Source: a bacterium
GTDB taxonomy: Bacteria; Chloroflexota; Dormibacteria; Dormibacterales; Dormibacteraceae
Assembly (NCBI GenBank): GCA_004299235.1
Contig: SCQL01000031.1
Coordinates: 310,001 to 374,000, forward strand
Direction: 5' to 3'
Length of the DNA stretch: 64,000 nucleotides
Shown: positions 52,440-59,308 of the stretch, piece after piece
Layout of the letters: every line of letters begins with the position of its first letter
Position numbering within the stretch: the stretch's first letter is position 1
The notes under the pieces: model-generated
The model's database searches: none
What the model was told of the DNA's origin: nothing
The model's input: only the letters and a program-made list of their open reading frames with translations
Made by a program: the position numbers and the translations under genes

Positions 52440-53084
52440 CTACTTGATCCGGCTGTTCTCCGCGAGGGCCGCCTTCTTGCAGGCCGCTGGATCGATGTTG
52501 AGGATCGCCAGGATGACCATGAACGCCTTGTTCTGCCACACCGCCACGTAGAAGGACTGAGTGGCGATGGCGATGCTGAGCACGATCGAATTGGCGGTCA
52601 GGCCGGTCTGGGTGCCTTCGAGCACCGGCGCCCCTCCCCCCTTCAGCGAGCTCGCGCTGAAGCCGAATATCGACTCGCTCGTAAATCCCTTTGACGCGGT
52701 CGCCTCGTCTTTGAACTGGATGGCGAAGTTGACCACGAGCTTGTAGGTCGCGGAGCTGATGTCGGAGCTGTTCGACTCGATCGTCGAACAGTGCGCGGCG
52801 CTGTCCGTGTAGAACGCGGTGTAGGCGGCGGTGGCGCCGTTTTTCCTGGCCGCATCCCATTCGCCCTTGGTCGATGTGTAGGTGTTCGGATCTTTCGCCT
52901 TGGCCTTGTTGAGGAAGGTGTCGATGTCGCCCGACAGGTCGCACTTCTGTATCCCGGCGGGGAGGTCGGCGGGCTGGACGGACACGCTGGAGGGGGTCGG
53001 CCCCTGGACCGGGTTCGACCCCTTGCCGCCACAGGCGAAGAGCATCAGGGCGACGACCAGTCCGGCGAAGGATTTGCGAACCAT
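52440..53084 (-). CDS. Lipoprotein, novel paralogous family (copy 2)
   Basis: 214 aa from the ATG at 53084, 6 nt after a TAGCCT -10. Signal peptide with lipobox LFAC (Cys18), then a Gly/Ser/Pro tether. The domain shares VQPADLPAGIQKCDLSGDID with copy 1's LQPGDVPTGLNACLGSGPID, and has an internal helix pair GATAAYTAFYTD. The two genes flank the amidase and the tRNA. Confidence 0.72.
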   Translation of the reverse strand: MVRKSFAGLVVALMLFACGGKGSNPVQGPTPSSVSVQPADLPAGIQKCDLSGDIDTFLNKAKAKDPNTYTSTKGEWDAARKNGATAAYTAFYTDSAAHCSTIESNSSDISSATYKLVVNFAIQFKDEATASKGFTSESIFGFSASSLKGGGAPVLEGTQTGLTANSIVLSIAIATQSFYVAVWQNKAFMVILAILNIDPAACKKAALAENSRIK

Positions 53085-53090
53085 CAAAGA

Positions 53091-53096
53091 AGGCTA
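53091..53096 (-). promoter_or_regulatory. -10 element of lipoprotein copy 2
   Basis: TAGCCT on the minus strand, 6 nt before the ATG at 53084. Confidence 0.45.
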
Positions 53097-53163
53097 GCAG
53101 CGCCCGGACCGAAGCCGTGCACCTCCGGCAAGGGCGTTGTGGCAACATGCAGTCGGCCTCGAC

Positions 53164-54105
53164 ATGCCACTCGATTTGCAGGCCGCCGCCACTGAATACC
53201 TCGGCTGGCTTCAACTGGAAGCGAACCGCAGCCCGAACACGGTCCGGGCCTACGGGTCCGAGCTGCGAAAGCTGATCGGTTTTCTGGCCGGCCACGAACA
53301 CTCGCTCTCGCTCGACCAACTTCGGCACGACGACCTGCGCGCCTATCAGCGCCACCTGGCGGGCCGGTTGAAGAGCCCGGCGTCACGCGCTCGCGCGCTC
53401 GTCGCCATCCGCTCGTGGTTGCGCTGGATCGCGAAGGAGGGACTCATCGAGCGGGACCTGTCCAACGGCATCACGCTCCCCAAGCTCGAGCAGCGCCTGC
53501 CCAAGCCGATCGACCCGGATGAGCTGGCACGGCTGCTCGCGGCCCTGCCGACCGAGACCGTGCACGAGAAGCGCGACCGCGCGCTGGTCCAGTTCCTGGT
53601 CAGCACCGGATGCCGTATTTCCGAGGCGCTGGCGCTCGATCGCACCGACTTCCCGCGCTCTGGCAACAGGCTGGTGGTCACAGGCAAAGGTGCCAAGCAG
53701 CGCGCGGTCTATCTCACCGCCGACGCGCGGACGGCGCTCGAGGGCTACCTGGCGGTGCGCGACGACGCTTGCCTGGCGCTTTTCGTCAACTTCGACCGGT
53801 CCGCGGCCGACGACGGCGGCCGGCGGCTGACCGCGGCGGGTGCGCGCTACATCGTGCGCCGCATTCGACGCGAGCTCGGCGCCTGGTCGTTCAAGTCGCC
53901 GCACGTGGCGCGACACACTGCCGCCACGACCCTGCTCGAGGTGACTGGAGGTGATGTGCGCCTGGTCCAGGAGGTCCTGGGCCACGCCAACCTCAACACC
54001 CTGCAGGGTTACACCAAGATCGTCGACAGCCGCAAGCAGGAAGCGTACCGCCGCTACCAGGAGTTCCTGGACGAGAAGAAGAAAGCGGGCCCCCAGTCAC
54101 TGTGA
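53164..54105 (+). CDS. Tyrosine recombinase (XerC/XerD-like)
   Basis: 313 aa. N-terminal SAM-like core-binding domain (NRSPNTVRAYGSELRKL), then catalytic residues R151 (GCRISEAL), K175 (GKGAKQR), H247-VAR250, H273 (LGH) and Y283 (LQGYTKI), all intact. Length fits XerC/D; position next to an accessory region also allows a phage-type integrase. The start ATG at 53164 is preferred over a TTG 27 nt upstream. Confidence 0.9.
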   Translation: MPLDLQAAATEYLGWLQLEANRSPNTVRAYGSELRKLIGFLAGHEHSLSLDQLRHDDLRAYQRHLAGRLKSPASRARALVAIRSWLRWIAKEGLIERDLSNGITLPKLEQRLPKPIDPDELARLLAALPTETVHEKRDRALVQFLVSTGCRISEALALDRTDFPRSGNRLVVTGKGAKQRAVYLTADARTALEGYLAVRDDACLALFVNFDRSAADDGGRRLTAAGARYIVRRIRRELGAWSFKSPHVARHTAATTLLEVTGGDVRLVQEVLGHANLNTLQGYTKIVDSRKQEAYRRYQEFLDEKKKAGPQSL

Positions 54106-54226
54106 GCACGCTGCACGCCACTGAGGGTTAAGGCCGCGCGGCCAGAACACGTTGGCGCACTGCCAACGGAGCCGCTCGACATCGAAGACTGACCGGTCAC
54201 CGGGGATGAATCGGCGGTGTCGTGCA

Positions 54227-54255
54227 TTGCCCGGAACCCTACAAAAGTGTATGGT
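54227..54255 (+). promoter_or_regulatory. Promoter of the AbiE operon
   Basis: TTGCCC (54227-54232), 17-nt spacer, TATGGT (54250-54255); a short leader precedes the ATG at 54276. Unlike most genes here this has a normal leader. Confidence 0.45.
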
Positions 54256-54275
54256 AGCAGCGAACAGACGACACC

Positions 54276-55019
54276 ATGGCATGCTCCGAAGTTCCCGACT
54301 GGTACCTTTCGCGGCGAATCGCCGTCGTCGACCTGGGCTCCGCAACATGGCGCAAGGCCCGAGCTGAGGTCGTACCGCCGGGCTACGCCGCCGACGAATG
54401 TTTGCGCCGACTGGCTAAGGCCGGGAAAGTCCGACGGATCGGCCGTGGACTGTATGTCCTTATCGATCCGGTGCGCGAGACCCCGCCCATCGCAATAGCC
54501 AGCACTCTGTTTGCAGACGAGCCGCACTACGTGACCACCGACGCGGCTCTTGCCTTTCACGGGGTTATCGACCAGCCAATCCGACAGATCGCGGTCGTGC
54601 TTACTCACAGCCGACGCGCGATCGACGCCGGTCCAGCAGTGGTTCGACCGGTCACGATGAGGGCGGATCGATTCACAACTTCAGATGCCTACGACACCAC
54701 CACTGAGGGCTTCAAGATCAGGGTGGCAACCCGCGATCAAGCCGTGGTCGACGCCCTGACAGAACCCGCCTGGATGGTGCATGGAGACCTCCTCGCCGAG
54801 GTGTTGGCCACATTCACCGTCGATGAGATTGAACGCACGGCATCCGCCGCAACGGCCCGGTCTAAGGCAGCCGCGCAACGCTTGGGTTACCTGCTCGAGG
54901 ATGCCGGCCGCCCGGTGGCCGATTCGCTTGCGAGCCTCCGCCCGGTGCGGGCCGTCCGGCTACGGCCCGGTCATCGGACCGGTGGACCGTACTCGACGCG
55001 TTGGCGCGTGTATGGCTGA
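54276..55019 (+). CDS. AbiEi-family antitoxin (type IV TA)
   Basis: 247 aa. N-terminal winged helix (CLRRLAKAGKVRRIGRGLYVLID) and the AbiEi C-terminal block (HYVTTDAALAFHGVIDQ, FKIRVATRDQAVVDAL). It would repress its own operon and counter the AbiEii toxin without binding it. It overlaps the toxin by 8 nt. Confidence 0.87.
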   Translation: MACSEVPDWYLSRRIAVVDLGSATWRKARAEVVPPGYAADECLRRLAKAGKVRRIGRGLYVLIDPVRETPPIAIASTLFADEPHYVTTDAALAFHGVIDQPIRQIAVVLTHSRRAIDAGPAVVRPVTMRADRFTTSDAYDTTTEGFKIRVATRDQAVVDALTEPAWMVHGDLLAEVLATFTVDEIERTASAATARSKAAAQRLGYLLEDAGRPVADSLASLRPVRAVRLRPGHRTGGPYSTRWRVYG

Positions 55020-55833
55020 CTCACGCGACCAAGAACAGATCGCGGCCGACTACAGGCGCGCCCGCGCAGCCCGCGATGTGAATGCGATGCGGCGCTTTCA
55101 GAACGAAGAAGCGTGCTTTGTCTTGCTGGCCATCCTCGAGCGCCTCGCCACCGAGAAATCGAGCTTTATCCACGGCGTCGCACTCAAGGGCGGAATCCTG
55201 ATGGCCGGCGAACTCCATTCGCCACGATCGTCCGCTGACATCGATGCCACGACCGGACACATGCAGCGGCTCGAGGCCGATCAGGTGATCGGCGACCTGC
55301 GGCGCGCTGGTCGTGCATTCAACGTGCGACCGGACGGGGAGCCGGAGCGCACCCCTGGAGGTCTGATCGTCCACTTTCGATTCGACTCGATCACCGATGC
55401 GGGTTCGGCCAAACTCGAGGTCAGCGTTCGCGAGGACCTCATCTTTGCAGTCCGCGACGCCTTCTTCGACGTGTCCGCATTCGGGCTGTCGCCGTTTGAG
55501 GTGCCTGCCGTGGCCCAAGTGGAGCTGGTCGCGGAGAAGATCCGTACCGTAGTCCAGCGGGCTCAACCTCGGGATCTGTTCGACCTGAGGTTCTACCTGG
55601 TTCAGTCGGGTTGGCATCTCGACGCGGGAGACCTACGAAAAGCCGTCGATGCCAAACTCGCACTTACTCGATACCGTCGTTGGCGCGCTGGACTGTGGCG
55701 CAATAACATCGCCGCCATCGAGAAGGCTTGGGACGAGAACCTTCTCTCGTGGATTGATCCAAACCAGCTGCCGCCATTCGACACCGCCCTCGAGGAGGTC
55801 GACCGACGACTACGCGAACTGCACCTGGATTGA
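55012..55833 (+). CDS. AbiEii-family nucleotidyltransferase toxin
   Basis: 273 aa. The nucleotidyltransferase motifs are LKGG (58-61), RSSADID with metal-binding D76 and D78, and the helical domain with DLFDLRFYL. AbiEii toxins modify cellular targets with nucleotides and can give phage resistance. It follows the XerC/D gene and precedes a repeat cluster, as expected for a mobile defence cargo. Confidence 0.87.
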   Translation: MADSRDQEQIAADYRRARAARDVNAMRRFQNEEACFVLLAILERLATEKSSFIHGVALKGGILMAGELHSPRSSADIDATTGHMQRLEADQVIGDLRRAGRAFNVRPDGEPERTPGGLIVHFRFDSITDAGSAKLEVSVREDLIFAVRDAFFDVSAFGLSPFEVPAVAQVELVAEKIRTVVQRAQPRDLFDLRFYLVQSGWHLDAGDLRKAVDAKLALTRYRRWRAGLWRNNIAAIEKAWDENLLSWIDPNQLPPFDTALEEVDRRLRELHLD

Positions 55834-55854
55834 GGCTGCGCGGCGCCTGAGAGC

Positions 55855-56035
55855 GATCTGGTTGTCACGAGATCCGTTACAGACCGATCTGGTTACTACA
55901 CGACCTCATGCGGTCCAGGTTCCACAAACCGATCTGGTTGGAGCATGCAGCGGGAACCAGATCTAGGCAAAGGAAAGGCCGGAATCGTATTCGAATCCGG
56001 CCTGGTAAGGCTTCTACTCGTCCTCGATCTGGTTG
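55855..56035. repeat. GATCTGGTT repeat cluster
   Basis: Direct copies at 55855-55863, 55886-55894, 55932-55940 and 56027-56035 and one inverted copy at 55956-55964. The last one lies inside the 3' end of the 56014 gene. The spacing is not regular. Origin unknown. Confidence 0.5.
55978..56003. terminator. Bidirectional terminator-like hairpin
   Basis: GGCCGGA (55978-55984) and TCCGGCC (55997-56003) form a 7-bp stem between convergent genes. No long U-tract. Confidence 0.35.
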
Positions 56036-56328
56036 AACATCAGGCTGTCCTGGATCTCGTAGAGGGCGTCCATCGCCTCCATCACCGAGGCTGGCTTGGC
56101 CTGCGCCAGGACGATGACCTCCGGCGAGTCCTCGATCACCTTGTTGATCGCGACCGAGAGCACCGGCGGCATCTGCCGCTGGTCGGCGAGATTCAGCATC
56201 TCGAGCTCGTTCAGGAGCTTGTCGATGTGGTGCATCTTGTTCCGCCGCGCATACTTGGCCCGCTGGACGCGACGCTCGCGTGCAGTCATGTGCTCGATGG
56301 CGCGGCTGGCCTGCTTGATCATGGTCAC
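56014..56328 (-). CDS. Conserved-looking helical protein of unknown function
   Basis: 104 aa from a GTG at 56328, 9 nt after GAGGAG; an upstream ATG at 56349 overlaps a TAAAAT -10. All-helical, basic N-half (ARERRVQRAKYARRNKMHHIDKLLNELEML) and acidic C-end (FNQIEDE). No family recognised. It is divergent to the SufR-like regulator. Confidence 0.55.
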   Translation of the reverse strand: MTMIKQASRAIEHMTARERRVQRAKYARRNKMHHIDKLLNELEMLNLADQRQMPPVLSVAINKVIEDSPEVIVLAQAKPASVMEAMDALYEIQDSLMFNQIEDE

Positions 56329-56411
56329 GGTTCTTTTCTCCTCAGCCATTTTAAGGCCTCACAGCCTTTTGTCAAGGACCATATGTAATAAATGCCCAAG
56401 GGTGTGGTAGC

Positions 56412-57074
56412 ATGGCGCGCCAGCGAGCGGATGAGCCCAACATGATCGCCGGCCATTCGACCCGCATGGAAGTCCTGGAGCTGCTCCGGCGCAGGGGCCG
56501 CTGTAGCGCCGAGACCATGGCCGCGGACCTTGGCGTGACGCCCAACGCGGTGCGCCAGCACCTGACCAACCTCGAGCGAGACGGTTTCGTCGTCAGCCAC
56601 CCCGAGCGGAGCCGCCGCGGGCGGCCGGCCCTCCTCTTCTCGCTGACGGAGCGCGCCGACTCGGTCTTTCCCAAGCGCTACGGCCAGCTCGCGACCATGG
56701 TGCTGCAGGAGGTCCAGGAGATGGGCGGCCCAGCGGCCCTCGACGAGGTCTTCGAGCGCGTCGCCACCCGGCACGCGGCCGCAATCGCGCCCGACCTCCA
56801 CGGCCTCGAATTTGACGAGAAGCTGCGCCGGGTGGTGGCGTGGATCGGGCGGGCCGGGACGCTCGCCGAGCAGACCGAGACTGCGGAAGGAGTTAAGGTG
56901 ATGATTCACAACTGCCCCTTCCGCAACACCGCGCTCAAGTTCCCCCAGGTCTGCGCCATCACGCCCCACCTCATGTCGCAGCTGCTGGGCACAGCGGTCT
57001 CGCAGTCGGACTCCATCCACCGTCACGACCCCTACTGCTCGTTTGTCGTCCAGCGGCCTTCCGGCGCTCAGTAG
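56412..57074 (+). CDS. Second SufR-like Fe-S transcriptional regulator
   Basis: 220 aa. Winged helix at about 18-65 (CSAETMAADLGVTPNAVRQHLTNLERDG), and a C-terminal metal-type half with three cysteines in HNCPF, QVCAI and DPYCSF, the SufR layout. It shares architecture with the sufR at 56 but has its own cysteine spacing. No suf gene is near. Its 3' end overlaps the YjeF_N gene by 32 nt. Confidence 0.75.
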   Translation: MARQRADEPNMIAGHSTRMEVLELLRRRGRCSAETMAADLGVTPNAVRQHLTNLERDGFVVSHPERSRRGRPALLFSLTERADSVFPKRYGQLATMVLQEVQEMGGPAALDEVFERVATRHAAAIAPDLHGLEFDEKLRRVVAWIGRAGTLAEQTETAEGVKVMIHNCPFRNTALKFPQVCAITPHLMSQLLGTAVSQSDSIHRHDPYCSFVVQRPSGAQ

Positions 57075-57735
57075 CCGGCAAGTCAAGGAGGTCGACGCGC
57101 TCGCGTGGGAGCGCTTCGGCATCTCGGTCGACTGGTTGATGGAGGCGGCCGGCTGGCAGGTCGCGCGGTCTTGCCCGGTGCCGGCGGCCGTCGTCTGCGG
57201 CGTCGGCAACAACGCCGGTGACGGCCTGGCGGCCGCCCGTCACCTGCACCGCTGGGGCAGGCTCGCGAGCGTCTGCTGCGTCGATACGGGCCGGTTGCGC
57301 GAGGCCGCCGGCCGGGAGCTCGAAAGCCTGCGCAGGATCGGGGTCGCCGTCTCCGGCGAGCTCCGGCTCGATGGCGCTGAGATGGTCGTCGACGCCATCT
57401 TCGGGACCGGGCTCTCCCGGCCGCCGGAAGGCCGTTTTGCCGCCTGCATCGAGGCGATCAACGCATCGGGTCTGCCGGTGCTTGCGGTCGACCTGCCGTC
57501 GGGGCTCGACGCCGACTCCGGCGTCGCCTACGCTCCAACTGTGAAGGCTTCGACGACGGTCACGCTCGGGCTGCCCAAACCCGGCCTACTCAAGGGAGAC
57601 GGCCCCGGACTCGCGGGCGAGGTCTGGGTGGCGGATATCGGCGTTCCGTTCGAGGCCTACGCCGCGCTGGGATTGGATGTCCCGCCTCACCTCTTCTCGG
57701 CCCAGGATCGGGTGCGTTTGGACGCGATCCGATGA
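57043..57735 (+). CDS. NAD(P)HX epimerase domain protein (YjeF_N)
   Basis: 230 aa, TTG start inside the upstream gene. Family motifs GNNAGDGLAAARHL, VVDAIFGTGLSRPP and VDLPSGLDADSG are present. It epimerises damaged NAD(P)H hydrates. The C-terminal ADP-dependent dehydratase domain usually fused to it is absent, so the dehydratase must be elsewhere. Stop overlaps the next gene by 4 nt. Confidence 0.85.
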   Translation: MSSSGLPALSSRQVKEVDALAWERFGISVDWLMEAAGWQVARSCPVPAAVVCGVGNNAGDGLAAARHLHRWGRLASVCCVDTGRLREAAGRELESLRRIGVAVSGELRLDGAEMVVDAIFGTGLSRPPEGRFAACIEAINASGLPVLAVDLPSGLDADSGVAYAPTVKASTTVTLGLPKPGLLKGDGPGLAGEVWVADIGVPFEAYAALGLDVPPHLFSAQDRVRLDAIR

Positions 57736-58700
57736 CCCGCGAGGTGGTTTGGGATCGGGGCGTCTCGCTCCCCGGACACCGGCTGTGGCTCGATCCGCTG
57801 GTGGTGCGCACGTTCGCCTTCATCTCGCACGCCCACACCGACCACGCACGCCGGCACAAAGAGGCGCTGCTGACACCCCAGACGCTGGCCCTGATCCCCG
57901 AAGCCCGCCGGCCGCGCGGGTGGCGGATGCTCGGCTACCGGGAGCCGATGCGGCGCGGACAGGCCACCGTCACGCTTTACCCGGCGGGCCACATGCTCGG
58001 ATCGGCACAGCTTTGCTTCGAGCACGCCGGGACGAGCCTGCTGTACACGGGCGACATCAAGCTGCGCCAGCCGGGCGGGGACGCGCCCACTTTCGTGCCC
58101 AGGACGGACGTGCTGGTGCTCGAGAGCACGTACGGGCGGCCGCACTTCCGCTTTGGCGACCCGGACTCGACTGTCGAAGCCATGGCGCGATGGTGCCGCC
58201 GAGCGATCGACAGCCGCGTGACGCCGGTGCTGCTGTGCCACGCGCTCGGCAAGGCCGAGGAGGTCATGCTCGCGCTGTCGCCTTATGGCTTCACGTTCGC
58301 GCTGGAGAAGCGATGCGCGCCGTATGCGCGCGAGTACGCGACGGCCGGGCGGCCGCTGCCCCAATGGGTGGAGCTGGATGGGCAGGCCGAGCCCGGGCGT
58401 GTGGTGATCGCACCGCCCGCGGGCAAAGACGAGGTCCGCAGGCTCGATCGCTACCGGACGGCGCTGGTGTCCGGATGGGCGAAGGACGCCGAGTTCGCCC
58501 GCCTCTTCGGCGCGGACGCCACCTTCGATTTGTCCGACCACTGCGACTTCGATGAGCTGATGGAGGTCGTCGAGCGTTCAGGCGCCGACCAGGTCTACAC
58601 GGTGCACGGCTACACCGAGGACCTCGCGCGTCACCTGCGCAAGCGCGGCATCCGGGCCTCAGCCCTCGAGGCGACTGAACAGCTGGCTCTCGCGCTCTAG
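57732..58700 (+). CDS. Ligase-associated MBL-fold exonuclease
   Basis: 322 aa metallo-beta-lactamase/beta-CASP-like protein. HAHTDHARR, AGHMLGSAQL, YTGDIKLR and the terminal LSDHCDFDEL...HGYTEDLA are as in putative mRNA 3'-end processing/ligase-associated exonucleases (Exo). In many bacteria this protein is encoded with an ATP-dependent ligase, as here. Confidence 0.82.
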   Translation: MTREVVWDRGVSLPGHRLWLDPLVVRTFAFISHAHTDHARRHKEALLTPQTLALIPEARRPRGWRMLGYREPMRRGQATVTLYPAGHMLGSAQLCFEHAGTSLLYTGDIKLRQPGGDAPTFVPRTDVLVLESTYGRPHFRFGDPDSTVEAMARWCRRAIDSRVTPVLLCHALGKAEEVMLALSPYGFTFALEKRCAPYAREYATAGRPLPQWVELDGQAEPGRVVIAPPAGKDEVRRLDRYRTALVSGWAKDAEFARLFGADATFDLSDHCDFDELMEVVERSGADQVYTVHGYTEDLARHLRKRGIRASALEATEQLALAL

Positions 58701-58711
58701 GGGCCGGAGAC

Positions 58712-59068
58712 TCAGCGCAAAGCCCAACCGGAGCGCAGGACCGCCCGGCGCAGGTCGGCGTCGACCGCCGCCGCGTCGCTGAGCCCGGTCAGCAGCAGGT
58801 CGACCCATGCGGTCAGGTCGACCGGAGGCACCAGTTCCAACCCTTCGCTCTTGACCCTGGCGCGAAAGCTCCTGCCTGCGGCTTCGATCATCACCTCGGT
58901 GATCGGGCCGCGGTTGAGATGACCGCGCTTGACCTTGGCGATCGGGACCCGCTCGACGAGGTAGTCGAGCAGCTCGGTCGAATCCCGCTCTTCACTCGTG
59001 GGCACGTGGCAGAAGACGCAGGCGCCCTCGAGCGGTAGAGTTGGCGCCCCGCAGACGGAGCAGTTCAA
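58712..59068 (-). CDS. Zinc-ribbon protein of unknown function
   Basis: 118 aa. N-terminal CSVC...CVFC knuckles (residues 3-20) and an alpha-beta C-terminal domain. It overlaps the 70-aa gene upstream by 4 nt. It may belong to the ligase module it is embedded in. Confidence 0.6.
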   Translation of the reverse strand: MNCSVCGAPTLPLEGACVFCHVPTSEERDSTELLDYLVERVPIAKVKRGHLNRGPITEVMIEAAGRSFRARVKSEGLELVPPVDLTAWVDLLLTGLSDAAAVDADLRRAVLRSGWALR

Positions 59069-59277
59069 TCCGTGTAGCGCGTGATCGATTGGTCCTCACG
59101 CCGCTTCTCGGACCGGTACAGGGGGCAGTCTTCGAAGTTGCGGACGCAGATGGGCGGGCTGTCGCTCAACGCGTACTTGCGCTTCGAGCGCCGGTCGACA
59201 TGACAGTCGAATCGATAGATGCGCAGCACCGAGCGCCGTTCCTTCAGGTATTCCTCGAGAAACGGACAGCGACGCAT
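59065..59277 (-). CDS. Small Cys-rich protein
   Basis: 70 aa with Cys at 4, 25, 44 and 51 (RRCPFLEEYL, FDCHVD, PPICVRN, EDCPLYR), the right number for one zinc or Fe-S site. Basic. Start ATG is 8 nt after TATCGT, opposite the ligase gene. Confidence 0.55.
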   Translation of the reverse strand: MRRCPFLEEYLKERRSVLRIYRFDCHVDRRSKRKYALSDSPPICVRNFEDCPLYRSEKRREDQSITRYTD

Positions 59278-59284
59278 CGAGAAT

Positions 59285-59291
59285 TACGATA
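59285..59291. promoter_or_regulatory. Shared -10 heptamer (Cys-rich protein / DNA ligase)
   Basis: TACGATA reads TACGAT on plus (18 nt before the ligase ATG) and TATCGT on minus (8 nt before 59277). Confidence 0.45.
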
Positions 59292-59308
59292 GGCCACCGT
59301 GCTCGGAC

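Noticed and set aside
55855-56035. CRISPR array
   Set aside because: The repeat unit is only 9 bp, spacing is irregular, one copy is inverted and one is in a gene; no cas genes.
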